From the NCBI RefSeq assembly GCF_001424905.1, contig NZ_LMCU01000001.1, positions 2,892,330 through 2,956,329 on the forward strand: a DNA stretch of 64,000 nt, in the 5' to 3' direction. A program made the translations under genes and the position numbers. This DNA is from Leifsonia sp. Root112D2 (lineage in GTDB: Bacteria; Actinomycetota; Actinomycetes; Actinomycetales; Microbacteriaceae). Positions 1 through 7,435 of the stretch are shown one piece after another. Position 1 is the first letter of the stretch. The number at the start of each line of letters is the position of its first letter. The notes under the pieces were generated by a model. It worked only from the letters and a program-made list of their open reading frames with translations, had not been told where the DNA came from and ran no database searches.

Positions 1-34
1 CCCGTCAATCTTCTACACGGATTGAGTGAGCGAT

Positions 35-89
35 GGGACTGCTATCGGTTTGATTGCCTAGGTAAGCGGGACTGCTATTAGTTTGGTTG
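35..89. repeat. Two direct copies of a 22-bp IS-end-like repeat
   Basis: Positions 35-56 and 68-89 carry two imperfect direct copies of a motif beginning GGGACTGCTAT and ending GTTTGRTTG, 33 bp apart. A third, inverted copy lies at 971-987. Directly repeated motifs of about 20 bp at one end and an inverted copy at the other are the layout of the multiple terminal repeats of IS21-like elements, but no istA or istB gene is visible. They may be the remains of a lost element. Confidence 0.45.
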
Positions 90-193
90 ACTCCGATGCT
101 GTGAGGATTTCGGCTTTTACGCGAGCTAGTGGTCGTTTTGGTAGACCTGCGGTATCCGACGATGTGTTCCAACAATTCCCAAGTGCGTGAAGG

Positions 194-895
194 CTAACTG
201 AATGAAGCGGCGATGCGGTGGTTCCGCGCCACGACGAAACTCGTGACCTCTTTCCTATAGCTTTGGTATTCCTCCACCGTGGCCGGAAGCGTCGGAGTGG
301 AAAAGTCCTCGAAAGGCAAAAAGAAATTCACGACGCCGTCGCTGCGGATAAGGTCCTCCAGCAAGAAGAAATTCACGTAGCCTTCGAAATCGCCGAAGAG
401 TGAAAAGAACCCCTGGTACAGCGCCAGAGTGGCAGCGAGAGGACTGCTCTCACCGACGTAGTGGCGTCGGATGCATTCGAGAGTTAAGTCAATTCGATCG
501 TCGATTTTGCGACTTCGCCCGCGCGCCATGTTGATAGTTTGGCCACCATCCACCGGGTTGCTCGGGAAGACGAGATATCCGCCAATGGTGCTGCCGATGT
601 CGTTGAAGTCGTCCAAGTCAGCCTGAGGGATCTGTTTGATGAGTTCTTCGGTCCGGAACCAGTAGTCGAAGGGGTGCACGATCGAGTCGCTCGACAGCTC
701 GAACTCGCCCAGCGCCGACTCGTGGTGAAGATAGACCCCGGGTGTGGTCGTATCCAAGGTGAATTCGGCGCCGTTCGGGAGTGGCTTACTCCAGAGCAAC
801 TGGTGGTAGCGCCTCAGCGTCGCGCTGTGCCTATCCGGATCCTTGCCACCGGAGTCTGACCTCACATCAAGGCTGATATCGATTCGTTTAGTCAT
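194..895 (-). CDS. DUF6994-like protein of unknown function
   Basis: A 233-residue protein is read from the ATG at 895; the in-frame start at 925 lacks a better ribosome site and would add ten residues. The sequence resembles a family I recall as DUF6994. Its landmarks are a KDPDRHSATLRRYHQLLWSKPLP stretch near the N-terminus, LSSDSI, a TIGG..VFPSN segment, a DLTLECIRRHY block, and a C-terminal FSLFGDFEGYVNFFLL helix. There is no signal peptide, membrane segment or known catalytic motif, so it should be a soluble cytoplasmic protein. It looks full length and undamaged. It stands alone on the minus strand between IS-end-like repeats (35-89 and 971-987), which suggests it arrived as cargo. The function is unknown. 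Confidence 0.7.
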   Translation of the reverse strand: MTKRIDISLDVRSDSGGKDPDRHSATLRRYHQLLWSKPLPNGAEFTLDTTTPGVYLHHESALGEFELSSDSIVHPFDYWFRTEELIKQIPQADLDDFNDIGSTIGGYLVFPSNPVDGGQTINMARGRSRKIDDRIDLTLECIRRHYVGESSPLAATLALYQGFFSLFGDFEGYVNFFLLEDLIRSDGVVNFFLPFEDFSTPTLPATVEEYQSYRKEVTSFVVARNHRIAASFS

Positions 896-970
896 AATCG
901 TCAATCTACAGACGAGGGCCGACATAAGTGCTGTTATCAGCGCCCTTCGAGGAAGCCCGCAAATCAGGAG

Positions 971-987
971 CCAACCAAACCGACAGC
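971..987. repeat. Inverted third copy of the IS-end-like repeat, abutting the IS3 element
   Basis: The reverse complement, GCTGTCGGTTTGGTTGG, matches the core of the direct repeats at 35-89 with few mismatches. The repeat stops exactly where the IS3-family inverted repeat starts at 988, so the IS3 element or an associated deletion has cut into it. Confidence 0.45.
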
Positions 988-1010
988 TGAATCGGCCTGA
1001 CTTTCGTTCC
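988..1010 (+). repeat. Left inverted repeat of the IS3-family element
   Basis: This 23-bp sequence starts TGAATCGGCC and is the exact reverse complement of 2273-2295. It sets the left boundary and begins with the 5'-TG typical of IS3-family ends. Confidence 0.92.
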
Positions 1011-1035
1011 GTTCTTCTAGTAAGGATGGAACACG

Positions 1036-1350
1036 ATGAACAGAAGATATTCCCCGGAGATGCGTGAGCGGGCGCTCAGGATGCTCGCGGAGTCCCGGCC
1101 CGACCACCCGACGACGATGAGCGCGATCCGTCACGTTGCCGGGATGCTGGGAATGAGTCCGGAGACGCTGCGGCTATGGCAGCGGCGTTATGAAGTCGAC
1201 GCTGGTGTGAAACCTGGGGTCACGACTGAGGCGGCTGCGGAGATCAAGCGGCTGCAGAAAGAGGTCTCGGAGTTGCGGAAGGCGAACGAGATACTCAGGG
1301 CTGCGAGCATCTTTTTCGCGAAGGAGCTCGACCGCCCCTCGACGAGATGA
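1036..1350 (+). CDS. IS3-family transposase OrfA (helix-turn-helix subunit)
   Basis: A 104-residue protein with an N-terminal helix-turn-helix of the IS3 OrfA type (YSPEMRERALRML ... TLRLWQRRYEVD), followed by a heptad-rich helix at about residues 70-92 (IKRLQKEVSELRKANEILR), the leucine zipper used for dimer formation. The protein binds the element's terminal repeats. Its stop overlaps the OrfB start as ATGA at 1347-1350. A T-run, CTTTTTC at 1311-1317, lies shortly before the end, and the -1 frame is open from there into OrfB, so a programmed -1 frameshift giving a fused OrfAB transposase is possible. Confidence 0.93.
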   Translation: MNRRYSPEMRERALRMLAESRPDHPTTMSAIRHVAGMLGMSPETLRLWQRRYEVDAGVKPGVTTEAAAEIKRLQKEVSELRKANEILRAASIFFAKELDRPSTR

Positions 1351-2273
1351 TCCGGTTCATCACTGAGCACCGGGATCGTTTCGGGGTCGAGCTCATCTGC
1401 CAGGTCTTGCGACCGGCAGTGAGAGGATTCCTGACCTCGCGCGGCTATCGCTCCGCGGTGGGCAGGGCGCCGTCCGCGCGGCAGCTGCGCGATGAACTGC
1501 TCGTGCCAGAGGTCGCGCGCCTGCATGCGGACAACTACGGCGTCTATGGGCGCCGGAAGATGCACGCGCTGATGCTGCGGCAAGGCTGGGCGATCGGCCG
1601 CGATCAGACCGAGCGCCTCATGCGGGAGGCCGGTGTTCGCGGGGTGCGCAAGTCGAAGCGGGTCTTCACGACGAAGTCCGATCCGACGCTGCAACGACCG
1701 ACGGATCTCGTCAAGCGTCGATTCACCGCCGATGGCCCCCGCCGGCTCTGGGTCTGCGATGTGACCTATGTCGCGACATGGTCCGGGTTCGCTTACGTCG
1801 CGTTCGTCACCGATGTCTACTCGCGTCGCATTGTCGGCTGGAACGTCGCCGCGACACTGCGGGCCGAGATCCTACCCATGCAGGCTCTCGATATGGCCGC
1901 GTGGGACGCGGGCGGAGACCTCACAGGGGTGACGCATCACTCCGACCATGGCTCGAACTATATGGCGATGGTCTACACCGACCGGATCGTCGAACTCGGC
2001 GCGGTCCCCTCCACCGGAACTGTCGGCGACAGCTATGACAATGCGATGGCAGAGGCCGTCAACAATCTCTACAAGACGGAGCTGATCCGCCAGCGCGGCC
2101 CCTGGCGGACGGTCGAGCAAGTCGAACTCGCCACCCTCGAATACGTGTGGTGGTGGAACAACCAGCGACTCCACGGAGAGCTCGACATGCGAACCCCGAT
2201 CGAGGTCGAGAATGCATACTACGCTGACAAAGAATCCGCCCAACCGGCACCCGCTGGACAAGGCTCCCGATAG
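1347..2273 (+). CDS. IS3-family transposase OrfB (DDE integrase core)
   Basis: A 308-residue protein with an HTH_21-like N-terminal section (LRDELLVPEVARLHADNYGV) and an rve-type RNase H-like integrase core. The catalytic triad is visible as Asp in WVCDVTYV, Asp in HHSDHGSNY, and Glu in NAMAEAVNNLYKTELI. The C-terminus has the usual WWNNQRLHGEL block of IS3 OrfB. It catalyses strand cleavage and transfer at the inverted repeats. It lies in the -1 frame relative to orfA, with a 4-nt overlap. Its stop codon TAG ends at the first base of the right inverted repeat. Length and motifs are complete. Confidence 0.95.
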   Translation: MIRFITEHRDRFGVELICQVLRPAVRGFLTSRGYRSAVGRAPSARQLRDELLVPEVARLHADNYGVYGRRKMHALMLRQGWAIGRDQTERLMREAGVRGVRKSKRVFTTKSDPTLQRPTDLVKRRFTADGPRRLWVCDVTYVATWSGFAYVAFVTDVYSRRIVGWNVAATLRAEILPMQALDMAAWDAGGDLTGVTHHSDHGSNYMAMVYTDRIVELGAVPSTGTVGDSYDNAMAEAVNNLYKTELIRQRGPWRTVEQVELATLEYVWWWNNQRLHGELDMRTPIEVENAYYADKESAQPAPAGQGSR

Positions 2274-2295
2274 GAACGAAAGTCAGGCCGATTCA
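2273..2295 (-). repeat. Right inverted repeat of the IS3-family element
   Basis: An exact 23-bp reverse complement of 988-1010, ending GATTCA. The truncated HerA reading frame begins on the next base. Confidence 0.92.
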
Positions 2296-3032
2296 ACCCA
2301 CTATTTGGAGTTCACGGGAGTGTGCCGGAACTGTTGCGTCTTGGGTTGATTGACCCTCATCTCGCTTTCATGCGCGAACCTGCGGGCACAGCAGAAGGAC
2401 CGGACCCTCTGGTGAGCGCCATTGACTCTTGGATAGGTGCAACGAAACCAGTGTCAGTCCTGGACTTCAATGGAGTTCCCGACGTCGCCGCAGAGTTGGC
2501 CATAGGCGTGATCCTCAAGCTCCTTTTTGATGTGGCAATACGCACCCCAAGCGGAGTCGACGGCATCGGCCGACCAAGCCCTGTTCTAATCGTCCTTGAA
2601 GAGGCTCATCGGTACCTCGGCGATCAGGCCGCTCCAATTGCGCGAGATGCGGCCAACCGGATCGCTCGAGAAGGACGCAAGTACGGCATGGGTCTCATGC
2701 TGGTCACTCAGCGCCCCTCAGATCTACCCGACACAGCACTGGCGCAATGCGGAACAATCATTGCGCTGCGCCTCAGCAACAGTTCGGACCAGAGCAAGAT
2801 CCGGACCGCTCTTCCCGACAGCGTCGCGGGCCTCGCAGAAACGCTTCCTTCGCTAAGGACGGGCGAGGCGATCATCAGCGGAGAGGCTCTTGTCCTTCCA
2901 ACCCGGGCCCTTCTAACCCGTCCAGAACCGCTTCCGCTGGCCGAAGATCCTTCTCTCGACTCCTGGCGATCAGGAACGGGATCGAGAGATGTACGGCCGG
3001 CACTTGCCAAATGGCGCGGTATCTACGAATAG
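2296..3032 (+). pseudogene. HerA-type ATPase, C-terminal half only, truncated by the IS element
   Basis: The frame is open from the IS junction, and the first usable start is a GTG at 2322 (236 codons). What remains is the distal part of a HerA/VirB4-like hexameric ATPase: Walker B in VLIVLEEAHRYL, the sensor-like stretch REGRKYGMGLMLVTQRPSDLP, and the AQCGTIIALRLSNSSDQ region that usually carries the arginine finger. The Walker A P-loop and the N-terminal HAS barrel domain are absent. Family members are usually 500-650 residues long, so about half is missing. HerA proteins translocate DNA and pair with nucleases or SIR2-type effectors in repair and antiphage defence. Without a P-loop this copy should not hydrolyse ATP. 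A KTSC gene follows directly. Confidence 0.85.
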
Positions 3033-3040
3033 GAGACAGA

Positions 3041-3262
3041 ATGAATTTGGAATGGCGCCCCGTTGAATCGAGCCGGATCGCGGCCGAGGCGTACGACGCA
3101 GCAGCCGAGACCATCTACGTCGAGTTCCCAAAGAATTCGGTCCAGTGGTGGTACGCAGCCTGCCCGCCGGATGTGTGGGAGCAGTTCACGTCTCCTGGCC
3201 AATCGAGGGGCCAGTTCATCCATCAGGTTTTAGATGCAAAGCCGAACGGTCGCTTTGCTTGA
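3041..3262 (+). CDS. KTSC-domain small protein
   Basis: A 73-residue protein with the layout of the KTSC domain: W..V.SSRI...AYD......YVEF, then VQWWYAACPPDVWEQF, then SPGQSRGQFIHQVL. KTSC domains are short alpha/beta modules found alone or fused to other proteins; their biochemical role is not known. The start is well fixed: an AGGAG at 3031-3035 overlaps the HerA stop, 5 nt before the ATG, so the two genes were one transcription unit. With HerA truncated, this gene may have lost its native promoter. Confidence 0.8.
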   Translation: MNLEWRPVESSRIAAEAYDAAAETIYVEFPKNSVQWWYAACPPDVWEQFTSPGQSRGQFIHQVLDAKPNGRFA

Positions 3263-3613
3263 AATCAAAGTCGCGCCCTCCCTCCTTCTTCAACCAGCAG
3301 GGGCGTTCAACCTGAAAATTTGTACCCGATTGATCATTTCGCTCGACCGACCATCAAGCCCGACTCTCCGTCAATGAGTCCCCCCTGTCCCTCGCTATAA
3401 GAGTGTCTCGAAATCCATGGGTTGCGAGACTTCGAAAGTCAGTTCAGCAATACTTCGCAAGGGCACCCAAGCGCGAATTCTTTGCGGCGGGACAAACGCG
3501 ACTTCCGGTTCGCTGAACGCCACGAGTAGCCACGACCGCGGGGAAGCACCCGCAGGAGCTCCGGCGAACGCAATTAGTGCTACGTCAACACGATGGCGCG
3601 AGAGAATTGACGC
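3263..3613. other. No convincing gene; decayed sequence
   Basis: Frames are open on both strands but none has a convincing start. The minus-strand frame ending at 3395 encodes a protein-like tail (RSWLLVAFSEPEVAFV ... LTFEVSQPMDF) without an ATG, GTG or TTG in a sensible place, so it may be the C-terminal scrap of a lost gene. Confidence 0.4.
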
Positions 3614-3679
3614 ATGAGCGATCTCTGCATCCACGGGATGTTGTCTGGAAGCTGTTCCGAGTGCACCCCACGCATGTAA
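3614..3679 (+). CDS. Possible 21-residue Cys-rich peptide or fragment
   Basis: An ATG-initiated frame encodes MSDLCIHGMLSGSCSECTPR plus Met before a TAA. The C.HG......C..C spacing resembles the small zinc-binding peptides common in phages and plasmids. A second Cys-rich frame continues in the same reading frame after the stop (3722-3910), so this may be the first part of one broken gene. There is no strong ribosome site, and translation is uncertain. Confidence 0.3.
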   Translation: MSDLCIHGMLSGSCSECTPRM

Positions 3680-3721
3680 CCAGCAGTCCTTGACACGCCT
3701 GTCTTGGTCTCTCCACAGCAC

Positions 3722-3910
3722 ATGGGGCACCTCGAGGGGTGCGAGCACAAGGGCGACGACCCGGACTACGCCCAATGGGGAACCTGTACCACCCCAGGTG
3801 CGTGGCGGAAGCTGGTCAATGGGAGACCCATCACTGCCAACGGCGGCCATATCCTCGGTCTGGTCGCCAACTCGGCGTGTCGCTCCTGCATTGAACGAGC
3901 TCTGACGTAA
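3722..3910 (+). CDS. Possible small Cys-rich protein, 62 aa
   Basis: From the ATG at 3722 (or a TTG at 3704) the frame encodes a protein with CEHKGDD, a WGTC..PGAWRKLVNG segment, and a final CRSCIERAL. The spaced Cys and His residues suggest a zinc-binding fold. I do not recognise the family. No clear ribosome site precedes either start, and the frame is shared with the 21-residue frame just upstream, so the whole may be a phage-derived gene interrupted by a stop. The opposite strand is also open here, so coding status is unproven. Confidence 0.35.
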   Translation: MGHLEGCEHKGDDPDYAQWGTCTTPGAWRKLVNGRPITANGGHILGLVANSACRSCIERALT

Positions 3911-4054
3911 CGGCCACGTATGCCTCGACACCGTCTGGATAACGGCTGTTGGTCCATCAAAGCAACGCGATATCGGATACCTACACACGCGCAGGTGACT
4001 CCCTAAGCGGCTCTAACGGCACGCCAATATTCATTGGTGTCCCCGTGGGGCGCG

Positions 4055-4648
4055 CTAGCCGCCGGGGCTCCGCAGGTCGTCGATCGGAGAGGCCCTGTGA
4101 CGTCTACTGGCTTCCATGATTCTGAGGAAGAGGTGCCGGCCCTCTCGTGTTCGCAGGATTACCGGTGGAGCGCCGGTTGCACGTTTGGCGGGTGCCCACA
4201 CGACATAGCAGTGAGTGCGAAGCCAAGGGATGAAAGGCCTCTGCCAGTTGACGTCCATGACGAAGCCTCGGTCTGAGCGAACTCCCAACCGCACCTCATT
4301 TTCCCTTGGCTCGTCCACGACCTCCACTTGGTCCATGTCATCGATGTGGAGCAAGAATTGTGCGTCGGGATACAGTGCGCTGGTGAGTCCGATCCCTTCG
4401 TGCTCGTCTCCGTCTCCGGACCAAGCGACTTCGGCTTCGTCAATGGATGCCCAACTCATACGCAACGATCGGATGGGGGTCATTCCCTTGCGTAGTCGAA
4501 TCTTTACCATCGCGTCGTTTATGGAGACGGACGGGGTGATCTCGATTCGCGGTCTCGTCATGAACGCCGAGAACAGTCCGAATGCAGTCACGATTGCTGC
4601 GATGAGCGTCACGACATCCGCGGCATGACCGATTGCATCCAAGATCAC
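4055..4648 (-). CDS. Membrane-anchored protein of unknown function, 197 aa
   Basis: One hydrophobic helix at about residues 10-30 (DVVTLIAAIVTAFGLFSAFM) is followed by a soluble domain of about 160 residues with alternating beta-like segments (RIEITPSVSIND, VKIRLRKG, FVMDVNWQRPFIPWLR, CYVVWAPAK). The layout is a short N-terminal anchor with a cytoplasmic or external beta domain. I do not recognise the family. The protein encoded at 6036-7160 has the same plan, an N-terminal helix followed by a PRVRV-type strand and a beta-rich region, though I see no clear sequence similarity. The gene stands alone on the minus strand, 266 bp downstream of the DUF1643 gene. Confidence 0.6.
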   Translation of the reverse strand: MILDAIGHAADVVTLIAAIVTAFGLFSAFMTRPRIEITPSVSINDAMVKIRLRKGMTPIRSLRMSWASIDEAEVAWSGDGDEHEGIGLTSALYPDAQFLLHIDDMDQVEVVDEPRENEVRLGVRSDRGFVMDVNWQRPFIPWLRTHCYVVWAPAKRATGAPPVILRTREGRHLFLRIMEASRRHRASPIDDLRSPGG

Positions 4649-4914
4649 GAATATTCCCTCCCGCGGCCGGACCGATCAGCCACCCAATCGTAGCGGCACC
4701 GTTCCGATGTCCAGCTGGCCGTTGCCGCTATGGTCGGCCGGTGCGGACTCGTCGCCGCAGACGGATCGGCTTACGAACGGTCAACATCCCGTTGCGACGT
4801 AATGCTCGCAAACTCTTGGCCTCGGCCCATTCTCGACTCGCCCGGAGAACGGCCTTAGTCTTTGCCGGATTACGAGGCGCAGGTCACAAATGGCGAGACA
4901 CCTGCTTCGCGCAG

Positions 4915-5376
4915 TTACGGCATCCACTCGATCAGTGGCGCATCGGCAGGCACGTAAAGCGGATGCCGGGGGTGCCCATCCTTTGTGACGCCGAACGCGT
5001 GAAGTCGCGGGAGCAACGCCAGCGCCCGGGCCACGCGAGCCGCGTCGGCGTTCGTGCCCCACCCCGCGACGACGGTGCCGGTAACGTCGGCGAGCACGCG
5101 ATCGTTATCCGGCCCCACCGGGTCGGTCGCGGCCATCATCACTTTCGGATCCTTGGTGCGGAACGCGTACAGGTTGAGAATCACCATGCCGCCGTACCCT
5201 TCGCGCTTCGCGAAACCGACGCACCGCCGCAGTGTCGGATCGAGTTGCGCTGCGTCGGCGGTGCTCGGGTTGAGCAGCACGAACGTGATCATCGGCAGCG
5301 CCGGATCCCATACGCGGGTCAGCGTGTAACGGTACTCACCACGAATATCTGCGGTGGCAGAAATGAACTCCGACAT
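4915..5376 (-). CDS. DUF1643 family protein
   Basis: A 153-residue protein matching the DUF1643 family over its whole length. Landmarks are FVLLNPSTADA near residue 32, DPTLRRCVGFAKREGYGGM, LNLYAFRTKDP, a DPVGPDND segment, VVAGWGTNA, and the closing GVTKDGHPRHPLYVPADAPL. The strongly conserved NPSTAD, GYG and HPLY motifs point to an active site, but the reaction is unknown. Members are frequent on phages, plasmids and genomic islands, which fits this location. No membrane segment or signal peptide is present. The neighbours are divergent or unrelated. Confidence 0.9.
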   Translation of the reverse strand: MSEFISATADIRGEYRYTLTRVWDPALPMITFVLLNPSTADAAQLDPTLRRCVGFAKREGYGGMVILNLYAFRTKDPKVMMAATDPVGPDNDRVLADVTGTVVAGWGTNADAARVARALALLPRLHAFGVTKDGHPRHPLYVPADAPLIEWMP

Positions 5377-6035
5377 CAGGCCTCCTCCGACCAGATCATA
5401 TTGTCATATGGCGACATCGGGTCAGGTGCTGAGCCGACACTGCTCGAAGCCCAGGGCAACCGCGGCGACGCTGGTCGGCCCCACCTTGGGCATCGGCCCC
5501 ACCTGCCTCGCCGAAGCTCTTGGCCGCCACAAAGTCGTCTCGCGCGATCCCGAGTCACCGATCAAGTACGTGATGGTGCTCGATTCTGCTGGCAGCGGCG
5601 TGAGCCGCCCCGTGAGAGTGGCGGCATTGGGAGTTTGAGTATCGAACTACGGTGTTGAAGTCATGCCGCCGGCGGGCTAATTCCCCGGCATCGTCGGGCC
5701 GGAGCTCGCGGCGGCCCGGCTCGCGACAGACGCTCGAAATGAGCGGAGTCGGAACTCTGTGGGGGACAACGCCACTTCCTGCCCGCCCAAGGATCGAGAT
5801 GCGGTCACCGTTCGGGTGATCGTCCGACTATCGATTACCAGCTCCCGCCCGACCGACTCCTGCACGACGATTCAAAAAGCCATGCACTCCGGAAACCGGG
5901 ACCAGCCTCAGACCGCCGTACGAGCTGCTGTGGTTCGGTGGGTGGTGAGCTTCGTGTGCGCCTTGCTCCGCGAGTCCGCCGCATCGGCGTAGGGGCCTCT
6001 GCCATTCTGCTGAGAGGAAGCAGAAGGGGATGCCC
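5377..6035. other. Region without an intact gene
   Basis: About 650 bp between the DUF1643 gene and the next plus-strand gene. Open frames on both strands lack family features, except for a possible response-regulator remnant at 5677-5865. The region looks like degraded accessory DNA. Confidence 0.5.
5677..5865 (-). pseudogene. Possible remnant of an OmpR-type response regulator DNA-binding domain
   Basis: The minus-strand frame reads RELVIDSRTITRTVTA, then GGQEVALSPTEFRL. This is how the winged-helix domain of OmpR/PhoB regulators begins: a short beta hairpin followed by L[ST]PTEF.LL. After this point the frame becomes unrelated and ends, and no receiver domain precedes it. It is best read as a short relic. 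The match covers only about 35 residues, so chance cannot be excluded. Confidence 0.35.
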
Positions 6036-7160
6036 ATGATCCATGCGGCGCTGGCAGTGATCGCGGTCGTTCAAGCTCGCAACGAAAGCTCCGGTTCAGG
6101 TAGTCCCGGCGGCTCAGTAGGTGACTTCGATCCCACCGCATGGATAGCGCTCATTCTCTCGATCGTTGGCATCCTGGTCACGGTCGTTCTCCGGTACCTC
6201 GACGGGCCTCGCGTGCGGGTTCGCGTCCGACCGGTCCTGTTCAACGTAGGGCTCGTCGGCCACACGGTCACCTATCACGGTGGACAGTGGCCGATTCCCG
6301 CCATGAGCGAGGCAGGGGCGTTGAAGAAGCCCGATCCGGGCGAGGTGATCGAGCTCGCGGAAATCGTCATCGAGAACACCGGTCGGAACCCGATGACCGT
6401 ATACGAGATTGGGTTCCGGTGGTTCGGCAAGAAGAAGAGAGACCAGTGGTGGCAGCGGCGAGTTCGCCATTCGAGTGTCCCGACCCCAATCCGTCCACCG
6501 AATCAAGAGGGACCGTTCTACGCCGATGGTGACCAGTTTCGGCTGGAGCCCAACGATGTTGTATCTGTCCTGGTGAACTACTGGGACCTCGTTCGCTCGC
6601 ACCGGCCGAGCCCAATGGGGGTCATCGAACTCCGAGCAGCCGTGCGGGTAGCTGGGCGGCGTCGAGTCAAGCTGTCCACACGGAAGACGCGGTGGCGCAT
6701 CACTGACGATGCCGTCACATCAGTCGGCACGAGCAAGACGCTGCCCTTGCGCTCCGTCATAACGAAGTCCGTCGGGCTATCGCTGCTGTACTCCAAGAGT
6801 AAAACGCTGGGGGACGTCTACTTCCTCTCGCGGTCGCTCGAGGCGGCGCTTGAGGGCACATGGTCTGACGATTGGAAGACGAACCACGAACGCCTTCGCC
6901 ACTTCCAGAAGGACTCCAACGTACACTTCATGGTCTACGAGCAGGATCAGATGACCGCATCGATGCTCATGTTCGCGCTCCACGGCGCTATCGACGACTA
7001 CAAGGACGTCATCGACTGGGCCGACATCGCCCAGCCAGGCGTGCACAAGATGTTCTTCGCGGAGGCGCGAGCGGAGGAAATGACGAAGGCTATCGCGGTC
7101 GAAGCACGGGACCTCAAGGCGACCTCAGAGGGGTCGGCTGAGCCCGTTGACGAGGGCTGA
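6036..7160 (+). CDS. Membrane-anchored protein of unknown function, 374 aa
   Basis: The ATG at 6036 is preferred over the one at 6030 because AAGGGG ends 6 nt before it. A short hydrophobic N-terminus (IHAALAVIAVVQA) and a Gly/Ser linker lead to a membrane helix at about residues 34-54 (TAWIALILSIVGILVTVVLRYL). A beta-rich region (PRVRVRVRPVLF, VIELAEIVIENTGRNPMTVYEIGFRWF) runs to about residue 230, and a helical C-terminal domain with many Lys, His and Trp residues follows. I recognise no family. The VIENTGRNPMTVYEIGF strand pair resembles Ig-like folds. It is the first of three widely spaced plus-strand genes in the island. Confidence 0.65.
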   Translation: MIHAALAVIAVVQARNESSGSGSPGGSVGDFDPTAWIALILSIVGILVTVVLRYLDGPRVRVRVRPVLFNVGLVGHTVTYHGGQWPIPAMSEAGALKKPDPGEVIELAEIVIENTGRNPMTVYEIGFRWFGKKKRDQWWQRRVRHSSVPTPIRPPNQEGPFYADGDQFRLEPNDVVSVLVNYWDLVRSHRPSPMGVIELRAAVRVAGRRRVKLSTRKTRWRITDDAVTSVGTSKTLPLRSVITKSVGLSLLYSKSKTLGDVYFLSRSLEAALEGTWSDDWKTNHERLRHFQKDSNVHFMVYEQDQMTASMLMFALHGAIDDYKDVIDWADIAQPGVHKMFFAEARAEEMTKAIAVEARDLKATSEGSAEPVDEG

Positions 7161-7435
7161 GATCCCGCGGTTCTTCCCCATCCAGAAATTCCCCGGTGGA
7201 AAGAGGCACAACTGCAGGTTGCGCGAACGCAACCCAGCTCTCATCCGAAGCAAGGCCGACGGAAAGTTTGCTCGTCGAGCACGCGTGGACATCCTCTACT
7301 AGCCGCACCGCGACGGGACACGGTCACGTTGACTAGGGATTCCACTAGATCCTGATTCGGTCGTCCTGCACCTCCGAGAGGAGCAAACTGTGGTCGGCGA
7401 TATGGTGACACGTACAGTTCACAAAGGAGACCCAT

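Larger units (their letters stand above)
988..2295 (+). mobile_element. Complete IS3-family insertion sequence, 1308 bp
   Basis: The element is bounded by perfect 23-bp inverted repeats with 5'-TG and CA-3' ends and carries the usual overlapping orfA and orfB. Both frames are intact and the catalytic DDE residues are present, so it may still be active. No target-site duplication is visible: the flanking triplets are AGC on the left and ACC on the right, although IS3 elements usually duplicate 3-4 bp. Its right end lies directly against a HerA ATPase gene that has lost its 5' half. Together these facts suggest an IS-linked deletion or recombination between copies rather than a simple insertion. 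Confidence 0.93.

Noticed and set aside
985..2298. Target-site duplication around the IS3 element
   Set aside because: The 3-4 bp on either side do not match (AGC/ACC), so no duplication can be claimed.
3395..3988. Minus-strand 197-codon frame
   Set aside because: Only its last 60 residues look protein-like and no good start codon precedes them. The Cys-rich plus-strand frames overlap it, so it is noted only as possible decayed sequence.
4633..5658. Plus-strand open frame of 341 codons opposite the DUF1643 gene
   Set aside because: The DUF1643 match on the minus strand is end to end, while this frame is Arg-rich without any domain.
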